Shown piece by piece: positions 1 to 8,590 of a DNA stretch of 64,000 bases. The stretch lies in NCBI RefSeq assembly GCF_006346395.1, contig NZ_VDMS01000001.1:434001-498000 (forward strand), read 5' to 3'. This DNA is from Nocardioides plantarum (GTDB taxonomy: Bacteria; Actinomycetota; Actinomycetes; Propionibacteriales; Nocardioidaceae). Position 1 is the first letter of the stretch. The number at the start of each line of letters is the position of its first letter. The notes under the pieces were generated by a model. That model made no database searches. It saw only the letters and a program-made list of their open reading frames with translations, and was not told where the DNA came from. The position numbers were made by a program, and so were the translations under genes.

Positions 1-74
1 TTGGCGATGGTCTCGAGCTGACGCAGGGTCTTGCCCTCGCCGATGCGGAGGAGCTTGTCGATGATGGCGGGCAC
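1..74 (-). CDS. secA: SecA preprotein translocase ATPase (5' end only)
   Basis: Start of the SecA motor ATPase, which drives proteins through the SecYEG channel. The gene is cut by the left edge, so only about 24 codons are visible. From a GTG start the minus strand reads PAIIDKLLRIGEGKTLRQ, the well conserved N-terminus of actinobacterial SecA. An AGAGGA ribosome site lies 10 nt upstream of the GTG. The synteny supports the call: hpf, a NarL-type regulator and secA follow mtrAB-lpqB-comF in Streptomyces-type chromosomes. No helicase motif is inside the window, so the name rests on the N-terminus and context. Confidence 0.8.
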   Translation of the reverse strand, partial: MPAIIDKLLRIGEGKTLRQLETIA

Positions 75-137
75 GTCGGTGACATCCTCTGGGGTGGGCT
101 GCTGATCCGGGAGGCCCGAACAGGGCCACCGTCCATC

Positions 138-1406
138 TTAACGAGCCGTGGTGGCGGACCGTTCCTCGGCAGTGACCTCGGCAGTGACCTCGGCAGTGAG
201 CTCGACGCTCACCTCGGCCGCCAGGGCGGGCGCCAGGTCGCCGCGCGCCTCGACGACGACCTCGGCGAGGCCGAGCCAGCCGGCCAGCCGCCGTAGCTCG
301 GCCGCCAGCTGTGGCGCGGTGTCGTGGGGCGCGCCGTCCTCGGCGTAGACGCCCCGGACGAGGAGTCGGCCGGTGGCGCGGTCGGCCTTGAGGTCGGCCC
401 GGGCGACGAGCTCGTCGCGCAGCAGGAACGGCAGCACGTAGTAGCCGTGCACCCGCTTGTCGGGCGGGGTGTAGATCTCGATGCGGTAGTGGAAGTCGAA
501 GAGCTGCTCGGCACGCTCGCGGCGCCACACCACCGGGTCGAACGGGCTGAGCAGCGCCCGCGCGCCGACCGCCCGCGGCCGGCGCGCGTCGCGGTGGAGG
601 TACGCCGGGCGCGCCCACCCCTGGATCGAGACCGGCTCGAGCTCCCCCGACTCGACCAGCGTCGCGACGGCGCGCTCGGTCGGGGTCACCCGCATCCGGT
701 AGTAGTCGGCCAGGCAGCCGACCGTGGCCACGCCGTGCGACATCGCGGCGCGTCGTACGAGGGCGAGGTGCTGCTCCTCGACCGTGAGGTCGGGCGCGGC
801 CAGGACGTGGTCGGGCAGCACCCGCTCGGGCAGGTCGTAGCGCACCTCGAACTGGCTCGTGCGGCCCGCGATCGCCAACCGGCCGGTCATGGAGAGGTAG
901 TCGAGGCCCTTGCGCGCCTCGGACCAGTTCCAGCCCCAGTGCTCCTTGGACCGCGGCGCACCGTCGTCGAGCTCGCGCGCGGTGGACGCCCCGAGGTCGG
1001 TGACCTGGTCGACCAGGCGGTCGGCCAGCTCGTCGCTCACCCCGCCCCACCACGTGCTCCGGCCCTCGACGTAGTGCCGGCGCCGATGGTCCATGGCCGG
1101 CCACAGCTCCACCGGCATGAACGCCTGCACGTGTGCCCAGTACTCGACCAGCCGGCGCCGCTGCCGCCCCGTCGACGCCCGCTCGAGCAGCGCCGGGTCG
1201 TAGGCCCCCATCCGGGAGTAGAGCGGCATGTAGTGCGCCCGCGTCAGCACGTTGACCGAGTCGACCTGCAGCACCCCGGTGCGCTGCAGCGTGCGTGCCA
1301 GGGTGCGCATGGTCGGCGCCTCGTGCGGCTTGTCGAGGAAGCCCTGCGCCGCCAGTGCGACACGACGCGCCTGCGCGCGCGACAGGGACGTGGGTCGTGG
1401 GGACAC
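138..1406 (-). CDS. YcaQ/AlkZ-type winged-helix DNA glycosylase (HTH_42)
   Basis: A 422-residue member of the HTH_42 (DUF1006) superfamily, whose characterised members YcaQ and AlkZ excise alkylated bases and unhook DNA interstrand crosslinks. The N-terminal segment LQVDSVNVLTRAHY contains Gln47-Val-Asp49, matching the Q-hydrophobic-D catalytic motif of the YcaQ branch rather than the QxQ of AlkZ. The length is normal for the family. The last 20 or so residues are a low-complexity tail of TAEV repeats, encoded by 12-bp tandem repeats at about 163-200, and are probably not part of the fold. It lies between secA and a response regulator without close coupling. The substrate is inferred from the family. 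Confidence 0.75.
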   Translation of the reverse strand: MSPRPTSLSRAQARRVALAAQGFLDKPHEAPTMRTLARTLQRTGVLQVDSVNVLTRAHYMPLYSRMGAYDPALLERASTGRQRRRLVEYWAHVQAFMPVELWPAMDHRRRHYVEGRSTWWGGVSDELADRLVDQVTDLGASTARELDDGAPRSKEHWGWNWSEARKGLDYLSMTGRLAIAGRTSQFEVRYDLPERVLPDHVLAAPDLTVEEQHLALVRRAAMSHGVATVGCLADYYRMRVTPTERAVATLVESGELEPVSIQGWARPAYLHRDARRPRAVGARALLSPFDPVVWRRERAEQLFDFHYRIEIYTPPDKRVHGYYVLPFLLRDELVARADLKADRATGRLLVRGVYAEDGAPHDTAPQLAAELRRLAGWLGLAEVVVEARGDLAPALAAEVSVELTAEVTAEVTAEERSATTAR

Positions 1407-1464
1407 ACCACCGTTCTACCGTGTTCCGCGGACGGTTTCGGGCCGTATGCCGTCCGCCCCACGC

Positions 1465-1582
1465 CGGTCGAGGTGCGAAGGCCGCCAGGCCTGAGCCTCG
1501 AGACCCCCGCAGCGTCGCTGGAGACCGCGGGACGCTGCGGTGGTCTCGAGGCTCGGCGCTAGCGCGCCTCGCACCTCGACCG
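1465..1582. repeat. 118-bp palindromic intergenic element (complete copy, family A)
   Basis: Two 41-nt arms (1465-1505 and 1542-1582) are inverted copies with 34 of 41 positions complementary; the outer 14 and inner 13 positions are perfect. Inside, 1507-1516 and 1531-1540 form a further perfect 10-bp stem about the same centre, leaving a 14-nt loop. A 23-bp direct duplication of the right end follows, reaching about 1608. Related half copies occur at 28395-28435, 50908-50948, 51402-51478 and about 59308-59355. All sit between genes. It resembles REP/BIME elements and may end transcription of the regulator gene that stops at 1617. Confidence 0.85.
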
Positions 1583-1616
1583 ACGTGCGCCTCGCACCTC
1601 GACCGACGGGGGTGGG

Positions 1617-2306
1617 CTACGGGAGCTCGAGCAGGTTCTCGCGCACGGCGTACATGACGGCCTCCATGCGGGAGTGCAGCTGCAGCTTCTCGAGCATGTT
1701 GCGCACGTGGTTCTTGACGGTGTTCTCGCTGATGAACAGCCGCGCAGCGATCTCCTTGTTGCTGTGGCCCTGGGCCACCAGGCGCAGCACGTCGAGCTCG
1801 CGATCGGTCAGGCGCAGGGCGGGTCCGGTCTCGCGCTCGGGGCGCGCCATCTGCTTGAACTCGTCGATGAGCTTGATGGCCATCGACGGGCTGATGAGGG
1901 ACTGGCCGTCGGCGACGACGCGGATGGCCTGGGCGACCTCCTCGATCGAGGAGTCCTTGAGCAGGTAGCCGGAGGCGCCGCTCTTGACGGCCTCGTAGAG
2001 GTCGGCCTCCTCGTCGGAGACGGTGAGCATGATGATCTTGGCCGACGGGACGCTCTGCTTGATGGCCAGGCACGCCTCGATGCCGGACCGCTTGGGCATC
2101 CGTACGTCGAGCAGGACCACGTCGGGGGCGGCGGTCTCGGCCAGCACGGTGCCCTCGACGCCGTCGCCGGCCTCGCCCACGACCTCGAGGCCGGGCTCGA
2201 CCGCGAGGAGCATGGTCAGTCCGCGACGGAACAGCTGCTGGTCGTCGACGACCAGCACCCGGATGGGCTCGCGCTCGCCCTGACCTGGTACCGCGGGATC
2301 TGCCAC
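1617..2306 (-). CDS. NarL/LuxR-family response regulator
   Basis: DNA-binding response regulator of 229 residues. The receiver domain covers about 15-135, with acidic pair DD21-22, phospho-acceptor Asp67 (VVLLDVRMP) and the YLLKD lysine. A LuxR helix-turn-helix follows at about 165-225 (LTDRELDVLRLVAQG, SENTVKNHVRNML). No histidine kinase gene is adjacent, so it is an orphan here. The same regulator occurs between hpf and secA in Streptomyces-type genomes. The start is a GTG 48 bp downstream of the hpf stop, suggesting co-transcription with hpf. The signal and target genes are unknown. Confidence 0.85.
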   Translation of the reverse strand: MADPAVPGQGEREPIRVLVVDDQQLFRRGLTMLLAVEPGLEVVGEAGDGVEGTVLAETAAPDVVLLDVRMPKRSGIEACLAIKQSVPSAKIIMLTVSDEEADLYEAVKSGASGYLLKDSSIEEVAQAIRVVADGQSLISPSMAIKLIDEFKQMARPERETGPALRLTDRELDVLRLVAQGHSNKEIAARLFISENTVKNHVRNMLEKLQLHSRMEAVMYAVRENLLELP

Positions 2307-2354
2307 GGGGCGATCATCGCACGCCCCGCGGCCGATCCCGCTGCTGTGGCTCGC

Positions 2355-2990
2355 TCAGGCCAGCTCGTCGGCCTCGAGGTCGAGGGAGATGACGCCGTAG
2401 TCGTAGCCGCGGCGACGGTAGACGACTGCGGGCCTCTCGCTCTCCTTGTCGACGAACAGGTAGAAGTCGTGACCCACGAGCTCCATCTCGTAGAGCGCCT
2501 GGTCGAGGGTCATCGGCGTGGCCGGGTGGGTCTTCTCGCGCACGACCAGCGGCCCGTCGCCGGTGACGTCGATCGGGCCGACGGAGCGCTCGATCACCTC
2601 GTCGGCGACGGGGTCGGGCGTGAGGTCGGGCGTGGTCGTCACGTCGGCGAGGGCCTCGCCCACCGAGACGGGGGCGCGTCGGCCGTGGTGGACGCGGCGG
2701 CGGTCGGCGGCGCGGCGCATCTGGGAGGCCATCTTGTCGAGCGCGAGGTCGAGGGCGCCCATCTGGTGGTCGGCGGCCGCCTCGGCCCGGATCACCGGTC
2801 CCTTGGAGAACGCGGTCAGCTCGACGTGGATGGACTTGTCCTGCTGGCGCCGGTTGGTCTCGCAGTCGACCTCGACGTGGACCCGTTGGATCCGATGGTC
2901 GTGCTTCTCCAGCTTGGCCAGCTTCTCCTCGCAGTGACCCCGGAACGAGTCCGTGATCTCGCAATGGCGCCCGGTGACGACAACATCCAT
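2355..2990 (-). CDS. hpf: Long-form ribosome hibernation promoting factor
   Basis: Ribosome hibernation factor of 211 residues. The N-terminal S30AE domain (about 1-105, beginning MDVVVTGRHCEIT) binds the 30S decoding centre. The C-terminal domain (about 150-208, with ALYEMELVGHDFYLFVD) dimerises and brings two 70S particles together as 100S in long-form HPFs. The length is typical. A GGGAGG ribosome site ends 6 nt before the ATG, fixing the start. A 390-bp gene-free leader precedes it, so expression is probably set by growth phase or stress through its own promoter (inferred). Confidence 0.93.
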   Translation of the reverse strand: MDVVVTGRHCEITDSFRGHCEEKLAKLEKHDHRIQRVHVEVDCETNRRQQDKSIHVELTAFSKGPVIRAEAAADHQMGALDLALDKMASQMRRAADRRRVHHGRRAPVSVGEALADVTTTPDLTPDPVADEVIERSVGPIDVTGDGPLVVREKTHPATPMTLDQALYEMELVGHDFYLFVDKESERPAVVYRRRGYDYGVISLDLEADELA

Positions 2991-3380
2991 GGTGAACCTC
3001 CCGCTAGCGATTGGTTACTCGTTGAATCAGCCGTGGCCGGTGTCCTTCACCGTGCGCACGACGAGAGGAGTCCGTCCGGCCGACCTGGTCTTCGACCCCA
3101 CAACCGCCTGCTGAGGTGCTCGCGGCTCAGTGCCACTACTGACCTTCTCCCGACGCCCCGAGGGGCTGGCCGTATCTGACGGCCGGGACGGGGCAGGACT
3201 TACTACTAAGCCGCACCGTGATCCCCTTGCCCTTCCCTTGCGGGGGGCACACGGGGGGCGAGGCCCTCCGTGCATCGGGTTACGTGGACCGTTTCGCCTG
3301 CGACTGGCATCGGCTAGCCGAGCCGGGGGGGACCCCGGTTCGACGCAACCACGGACCCGGACGGACTCCATACAGAGACG
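2991..3380 (-). other. 390-bp gene-free region upstream of hpf
   Basis: No coding frame with recognisable content is seen on either strand. On the hpf strand there is a strong GGGAGG ribosome site at the 3' end, a GC-rich stem-loop candidate near 3237-3275 (G-runs facing C-runs around gcacgg/ccgtgtgc) and runs of G near 3326-3333. It probably contains the hpf promoter and a long structured leader. I compared it by eye with the c-di-AMP leader consensus and could not support that identity. Confidence 0.45.
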
Positions 3381-4154
3381 TTAGTGCGTGGGCGGGGGTG
3401 GCGGAACCTCTGAACCTGAGTTGTCGCCGTGAAACCGGTCGTCGCCCCGAGCCGGCGTACGACGAACGGTCGCGGCGACCACCGCCACGGCGAGCACGTC
3501 GATCCCGACGGCGCGCAGCGCGCGTTGGGCCTCTCGCGCGGTGCTGCCCGTGGTCAGGACGTCGTCGCACACGACGACGTGGACGGCCTCACCGCGCCGC
3601 GCCAGGCCGCGCAGGGCCCGCGGTCGTACGGCCATCGAGCCGGCCAGGTTGGCCCGCCGGTGGGCGATGTCGAGACCGGCCTGGTCGACGACGCCCGGCC
3701 GCGACCGCAGCAGGGGTACGACGCACACGCGGGTCCCGAGCAGGGCCGCGGCGACCCGGGTGGTGGCGAGCATGGGGTCGTGCCCGCGGGCCCGCACGGT
3801 CGCCGGACGCGAGGGCACCGGCACCAGCACGACGGGCGCCTCGCCGGACACCGGGGCGAGGGCGGCCGCGACCGAGCACGCCAGCAGGTCGCCCAGCAGC
3901 GGGGTGAGCGCCAGCAGGCGGTGCTCCTTGTGCCCGATCACCAGGGCGCGCACGAACCCGTCGTAGTCGGCGACGGCGTACGGCGTGACCAGACCGGGCG
4001 GAGGCGGGCTCGGCCAGCGCGGACCGGCCCGGGTCGGCAGCGCGTCGCGGCAGGCCGGGCACACCAGCCGGCCCGGCAGGGCGCAGCCCAGGCAGCTGCC
4101 GCCGAGCAGCAGGTCGGCGGCGGCGTCACGCATCCGCGCGGGGTCACGTGACAT
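3381..4154 (-). CDS. ComF family phosphoribosyltransferase-like protein
   Basis: A 257-residue ComF-family protein. An N-terminal four-cysteine zinc motif (C21, C24, C32, C35) precedes a phosphoribosyltransferase fold with the PRPP-loop signature CDDVLTTGSTA at about 196-206. In Bacillus and Haemophilus ComF homologues are needed for DNA uptake; in actinobacteria the role is not settled and no other competence gene is visible here. The ATG at 4154 was chosen because it leaves the zinc motif near residue 20; a second ATG seven codons later is possible. It lies 65 bp after lpqB in the same direction, and the tail is proline-rich. Confidence 0.8.
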   Translation of the reverse strand: MSRDPARMRDAAADLLLGGSCLGCALPGRLVCPACRDALPTRAGPRWPSPPPPGLVTPYAVADYDGFVRALVIGHKEHRLLALTPLLGDLLACSVAAALAPVSGEAPVVLVPVPSRPATVRARGHDPMLATTRVAAALLGTRVCVVPLLRSRPGVVDQAGLDIAHRRANLAGSMAVRPRALRGLARRGEAVHVVVCDDVLTTGSTAREAQRALRAVGIDVLAVAVVAATVRRTPARGDDRFHGDNSGSEVPPPPPTH

Positions 4155-4219
4155 GCCGTCGATGGCACCAGGGATCGCCGGTCGTGACCAGCGCCCACCG
4201 CCGCCCTGTGGACAGCCGG

Positions 4220-6043
4220 TCAGCCGGCGTAGTCGACGCTGGTCGCCGGCGAGCCCACGAACCCGTAGGACCCGCCGTCGGTGAGGTCGACGAGGTTGTC
4301 CTTGGTCACGACGTAGAGCGGCAGCGTCGTGATCGGGGACCCGGCGAGCCCGATCACCGGGCCGACCACCGGCGTGGGGAGCGACTCGGCGCTGCTCGGG
4401 GAGCCGTCGACGCCGATCTGGCGGACCCCGTAGATCCGGTCGGGACCCAGGGGGCTCAGCACCGCGAGCGTGGTCGGCGAGGTCCAGGCGATGTCGTCGA
4501 TGCGCAGGCTGGTGCCCGGATCGACGTCGATCACCCGGGTGCTGCGCACCCGGACGACGTCGCCGACCCCGTCGGCCTCCACCCGGCCGACGCGAAGCTC
4601 GTCGCGGTTGGCCCCACGCACGACGGCCACGAAGCGCGTGCCGTCGCGCGAGACGAGGAACGAGCGCACGTCGAGGCCGCTCACGCCGGCGACCTCGACC
4701 ACACGGTCGCGCCCGTCGACGACGAGGTGGACCACCGCGCCGGCCTTGGTGCGGTCGACGACCCAGACCCGGTCGGCGAAGTCCCAGGCCGGGGTCAGCA
4801 GCGAGGTGCCGGTGAGGACGACGTCGGGCTTGGCCGGCGGCTCGCCGTCTGGCTCGTCGGAGTCGGCGGGTCGGACCAGGTCGGCGACGAGCAGGTCGCG
4901 ACGGCCGACGGCCACCGCGGCCGCGCGCGCGCCGTCGATGTTGGGCGTGGCCGTGCTGATCGGGACGTCGCCGTTGCCGAACACCCCGGGCACCGCCTTG
5001 AGCTCGTTGCCGTCGCGCCGCTGCAGCCGGTGGTCGCGTACGGCGAACAGGTCGGTGGACGGGGCCGGCCCGTTGGGGCCGTAGCGATCGGCCTCGCTGA
5101 CGTCGTAGCGCTCGTCGCCGTCGGGAGCCAGGACGGCCGCGCCGCCGAGCGTGACCTGGATGGCGCGCACGCCCGACTGCTGGCGCAGCGTCCACGCGAG
5201 CTGGGCCAGCAGCCGTTCCGAGGCGGCCTTGCTGATCTCGGTGGCCTCGCCGCCGAGGTCGATGTCGGCCACCCCGTCGGCGATGGACACCTGGACCTGC
5301 CCGTCGAGACCGGGTGGGAAGTAGGACTGCACCAGCCCGGTCAGCGACGACCGGCCGGTGCTCTCGACGAGTCGGCGGACCAGGGTGGCCGGCAGCTCCT
5401 TGCCCCGCGGGACGTAGACCGGCTGCGGCACCAGGATGCGTCCGCTGGGGTCGAAGAAGTAGAGCGACGCCGTGCGGAAGCGCTGGGTGAACCAGCCGCG
5501 GGGCACGACGAGCGCGTCGGGTGGGTTGTCGATGCGGTACTCGCCGTCCTCGAGCTCGAGGTCGAAGCGCAGGTCGCCACCGGCGAGGTTGTCGTCGTAG
5601 CCGCCGTAGCGGTCGAGGTGCTCGGCGTCGACGAGCTGCACCGACACCGACAGCTGGGTCTCGCGCGGCTGCTGCCGGTCGAGGTAGGTGATGGTCCCGT
5701 CCTCGGGGTCCCACGCCGTGGCCGCGGCGGGCGTGAGGTACTGCTTGGCGACGTCGAGGCGGATCGGCGAGGCGTACAACGAGTCGAGGAACCCGTTGAC
5801 CACCGCACTCGGGGTCATCCCCGGGGTCGGCGGGACCGCGTTGATGTCGCTGGCCTGCTCCTCGTCGACCGTCGAGCGGGCCCCGCCGTCGACCACGGGG
5901 CCGGACTCGGGCAGGCCGCTGCACCCTGCGAGCACCAGGCCGGCGAGCAGGCCGACCACGAGGGCGGACACCGGTGCCGGTACGCCGCCGCGGCGGCGGG
6001 TCCTGCTGGTCGCGCTCGTCGCCGCCCTCATCGCCGTCCTCAT
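4220..6043 (-). CDS. lpqB: LpqB lipoprotein of the MtrAB system
   Basis: Lipoprotein of 607 residues that works with the MtrAB two-component system; in mycobacteria LpqB binds the MtrB sensor and affects cell-wall homeostasis and motility. The N-terminus has an arginine-rich stretch, a hydrophobic core and the lipobox LAGC with Cys41. A GerMN-like domain follows (roughly 190-300) and then a beta-propeller-like C-terminal half. The ATG overlaps the mtrB stop (ATGA), which indicates translational coupling. The length is usual for the family. Confidence 0.93.
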   Translation of the reverse strand: MRTAMRAATSATSRTRRRGGVPAPVSALVVGLLAGLVLAGCSGLPESGPVVDGGARSTVDEEQASDINAVPPTPGMTPSAVVNGFLDSLYASPIRLDVAKQYLTPAAATAWDPEDGTITYLDRQQPRETQLSVSVQLVDAEHLDRYGGYDDNLAGGDLRFDLELEDGEYRIDNPPDALVVPRGWFTQRFRTASLYFFDPSGRILVPQPVYVPRGKELPATLVRRLVESTGRSSLTGLVQSYFPPGLDGQVQVSIADGVADIDLGGEATEISKAASERLLAQLAWTLRQQSGVRAIQVTLGGAAVLAPDGDERYDVSEADRYGPNGPAPSTDLFAVRDHRLQRRDGNELKAVPGVFGNGDVPISTATPNIDGARAAAVAVGRRDLLVADLVRPADSDEPDGEPPAKPDVVLTGTSLLTPAWDFADRVWVVDRTKAGAVVHLVVDGRDRVVEVAGVSGLDVRSFLVSRDGTRFVAVVRGANRDELRVGRVEADGVGDVVRVRSTRVIDVDPGTSLRIDDIAWTSPTTLAVLSPLGPDRIYGVRQIGVDGSPSSAESLPTPVVGPVIGLAGSPITTLPLYVVTKDNLVDLTDGGSYGFVGSPATSVDYAG

Positions 6044-7683
6044 CGCCGCACCGTCTCGGCGGCGGGGTCGACGGCGTCCTCGGGCTGCAGCGGGAGCGGG
6101 CTGCGCCGCAGGGCGAACCCGGCGCGCCGGGGCAGCGTCAGGCGGAACTGCGCGCCGCTGCCCGGTCGCCCCCACGCCTGCAGCCAGCCGCCGTGCAGGT
6201 GGGTGTCCTCGAGCGCGATCGACAGCCCGAGGCCGGTGCCGCCGCTGGTGCGCGCCCGGGCCGGGTCGGCGCGCCAGAAGCGGTTGAAGACCATGGCCGA
6301 CTCCCCCGGCTCCAGGCCGACGCCGTAGTCGCGCACGGCGACGGCCGAGGCGTCGTCGTCGACGGCCAGGCGGACCACGATGCCGGGCTCGCGACCGCCG
6401 ACCGCGGCGTGGTCGATCGCGTTGGTCACCAGGTTGCGCACGATCCGCTCGACCCGCCGGGCGTCGGCCTCGGCCAGGCACGGCCGGCCGGCGTCCTCGA
6501 CGGCGATGCTGACGCCGCGCTGCTCGGCGAGCGCCCGGGTCGAGTCGACCACCCGGCGTACGACGTCGCCGAGGTTGACGTCCTCGAGGTCGAGCACCGC
6601 GGCGCCAGCGTCGAAACGGCTGATCTCGAGCAGGTCGGCGAGCAGGACCTCGAAGCGGTCGAGCTCGGTCTGGAGCAGCTCGGCGGCCCGGGCGGTCCCG
6701 GGGTCGAACGTGCCGCGGGCGTCGTGGAGCACGTCGCCGGCCATCCGGACGGTGGTGAGCGGGGTGCGCAGCTCGTGGGAGACGTCGGAGACGAAGCGGC
6801 GCTGGACCCGGCTGAGCTCCTCGAGCTGACGGATCTGGCGCTGCAGGTTGCTGGCCATCTGGTTGAACGAGATCGCGAGCCGCGCGACGTCGTCCTCGCC
6901 CTTGACGCGCAGGCGCTCCTGCAGCCGGCCGGCCGCGAGCCGCTCGGCGACCTGGCGGGCGAGCCGGACCGGTGCGACGACCTGACGGGTCACCAGCCAG
7001 GTGATGCCCGCGACCAGCACCAGCAGCAGCACCGCGGCCGTGAGCAGTGCCCGACCCACGAGGTCGAGGGTCTCCTGCTCCTCGACCAGGGGGTAGATCA
7101 GGTAGATGACGTAGATCCGGTTGTCGGCGGGCAGCCGTACCTGGGAGCCGACGACGATGGCGGGGGTGCGCTGCACCGTGCCGTCGGCGGTGGTCACGAC
7201 GCTCGTGTAGGTCCAGGCGGGGGCGGCCCCGATCGTGGCCAGCCGGTCCTGGAGCTCGGCCGGGACGCTCGCGGCCAGGTCGAGGCCCGCGCTGTAGGTG
7301 GCGGTGCGCTCGGCGATGGGGCGGTCGTCGTCGACGGGGCCGGCGACCGCCACGCTGTAGCCGCGGGTCTCGGCCCGGGTGATGATCGAGTCGGCCAGGG
7401 TGCGCAGCTGGGCTTGGGCGTCGGTCTCACGGCCGGACTCGGTCTCGAGGCGGCCCTCGGCCTCGGTGGTCTCGTTGGCGGCCTCGGCGAGCACGGTGTC
7501 GACGCGGCTGTCGAGCAGGCCGTCGCGGGTCTCGCGCAGGAGGTACCAGCCGACGGCGCTGATCACGATGGCCGACAGCACGAGGGTGCTCACGACGACC
7601 CGGGCCTGGGTGGAGCGGCGCCAGAAGGTGAGCGCACGGCGTACGCCGGACGGCAGGCGGGGCCCGCGGCGCGGCCTCACCAC
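6040..7683 (-). CDS. mtrB: MtrB sensor histidine kinase
   Basis: Membrane sensor kinase of 547 residues, partner of MtrA. Transmembrane helices lie at about 29-49 and 212-232 and bracket an extracellular sensor region. HAMP follows at about 233-285, the H-box FVSDVSHELRTPLTT carries His303, and a HATPase_c domain has NLVTNAIDHA, DYGVGL and GTGLGLS. The start is GTG, 3 bp after the mtrA stop. In actinobacteria MtrAB coordinates cell division and peptidoglycan remodelling. The mtrA-mtrB-lpqB order is conserved and supports one operon. Confidence 0.95.
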   Translation of the reverse strand: MVRPRRGPRLPSGVRRALTFWRRSTQARVVVSTLVLSAIVISAVGWYLLRETRDGLLDSRVDTVLAEAANETTEAEGRLETESGRETDAQAQLRTLADSIITRAETRGYSVAVAGPVDDDRPIAERTATYSAGLDLAASVPAELQDRLATIGAAPAWTYTSVVTTADGTVQRTPAIVVGSQVRLPADNRIYVIYLIYPLVEEQETLDLVGRALLTAAVLLLVLVAGITWLVTRQVVAPVRLARQVAERLAAGRLQERLRVKGEDDVARLAISFNQMASNLQRQIRQLEELSRVQRRFVSDVSHELRTPLTTVRMAGDVLHDARGTFDPGTARAAELLQTELDRFEVLLADLLEISRFDAGAAVLDLEDVNLGDVVRRVVDSTRALAEQRGVSIAVEDAGRPCLAEADARRVERIVRNLVTNAIDHAAVGGREPGIVVRLAVDDDASAVAVRDYGVGLEPGESAMVFNRFWRADPARARTSGGTGLGLSIALEDTHLHGGWLQAWGRPGSGAQFRLTLPRRAGFALRRSPLPLQPEDAVDPAAETVRR

Positions 7684-7686
7684 GCG

Positions 7687-8415
7687 CTAGGCCTTGCCGG
7701 CCTTGTAGCCCACGCCGCGCACGGTCACCACGATCTCGGGGTGCTCCGGGTCGTGCTCGACCTTGGAGCGCAGCCGCTGCACGTGCACGTTGACCAACCG
7801 GGTGTCGGCGGCGTGCCGGTAGCCCCAGACCTTCTCGAGCAGCATCTCGCGGGTGAAGACCTGCCAGGGCTTGCGGGCCAGGCAGAGCAGCAGGTCGAAC
7901 TCGAGGGGGGTCAGGCTGATGATCTCTCCGTCGCGCGCGACCGAGTGGCCGTCGATGTCGATGGCGAGGTCGCCGATCGACAGCGACTCCTGCTGCTGGG
8001 CGGGTGTCGTCGCGGCGTCCTTGCGGCGCACGCGCGCCCGGATCCGGGCGACGAGCTCCTTGGGCTTGAACGGCTTGACGACGTAGTCGTCGGCACCGGA
8101 CTCGAGGCCCACGACGATGTCGACGGTGTCGCCCTTGGCGGTGAGCATCACGATCGGCACGCCGGACTCGGCGCGGATCTCCTTGCACACGTCGATGCCG
8201 TCGCGTCCCGGCAGCATCAGGTCGAGCAGCACGACGTCGGGGCGGTAGTCGCGGAACGCGGCCAGGGCCTGGTCGCCGCGTCCGACGGTCTGGGAGTCGA
8301 AGCCCTCCTGGCGCAGCACGATCGACAGCATCTCGGCCAGGGCGGCGTCGTCGTCGACGACGAGCACACGACCGTTGGTCGCCAGGTCGCTCGTCGGCTC
8401 ACTCATGCTCACCAT
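7687..8415 (-). CDS. mtrA: MtrA response regulator
   Basis: OmpR-family response regulator that activates or represses cell-wall and division genes after phosphorylation by MtrB. The receiver has RVLVVDDDAALAEML, the phospho-site in VVLLDLMLPG, and the VKPF lysine loop; the C-terminal winged helix has LTPLEFDLLLCLARKP and the YRHAADTRLVNVHVQRLR recognition region. I chose the ATG at 8415 (242 residues); an ATG at 8406 is equally possible and neither has a strong ribosome site. A perfect 16-bp hairpin lies 39-75 bp upstream. Confidence 0.95.
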   Translation of the reverse strand: MVSMSEPTSDLATNGRVLVVDDDAALAEMLSIVLRQEGFDSQTVGRGDQALAAFRDYRPDVVLLDLMLPGRDGIDVCKEIRAESGVPIVMLTAKGDTVDIVVGLESGADDYVVKPFKPKELVARIRARVRRKDAATTPAQQQESLSIGDLAIDIDGHSVARDGEIISLTPLEFDLLLCLARKPWQVFTREMLLEKVWGYRHAADTRLVNVHVQRLRSKVEHDPEHPEIVVTVRGVGYKAGKA

Positions 8416-8453
8416 TGTGTCAGCACACCTCGAAACGACTGGCCCCGGAGACA

Positions 8454-8490
8454 CACGAACGCCACCACGGGGATCGTGGTGGCGTTCGTG
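8454..8490. terminator. Perfect 16-bp inverted repeat between sahH and mtrA
   Basis: Arms 8454-8469 (CACGAACGCCACCACG) and 8475-8490 are perfectly complementary around a 5-nt loop. On the minus strand it falls after sahH and before mtrA. No T-run follows it, so it is not a classical intrinsic terminator; actinobacterial terminators often lack T-runs. It could equally be an mRNA element of the mtrA leader. Confidence 0.65.
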
Positions 8491-8527
8491 ACGTTGCAGG
8501 CTTGCCGACTGCCTCTACCCGCGTGAG

Positions 8528-8590
8528 GCGCCCCGACCCGAGCCGGAGCCGACCACACGGCGCACGTCGCGGAGGGTGGCCCCCCGCGCC
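8528..8590. repeat. Dispersed intergenic repeat, family B (copy 1)
   Basis: The segment GAGGCGCCCC followed by GCCGACCACACGGCGCACG and then CGGAGG also occurs at 59371-59425, with the same blocks in the same order and slightly different spacing. Both copies lie downstream of minus-strand genes (sahH here, the zinc-ribbon gene there). Only two copies are visible, so the family boundaries are uncertain. Confidence 0.55.

Noticed and set aside
3020..3380. c-di-AMP (ydaO-type) riboswitch before hpf
   Set aside because: There are vague similarities in G/C runs but the conserved GUCAGCUAACC-type core is missing.
5974..8526. Long plus-strand frame opposite mtrAB
   Set aside because: Gly/Val/Asp-rich shadow of the minus-strand genes, common in GC-rich DNA. 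The same applies to 1674-3179, 8576-10255 and 25378-28320.
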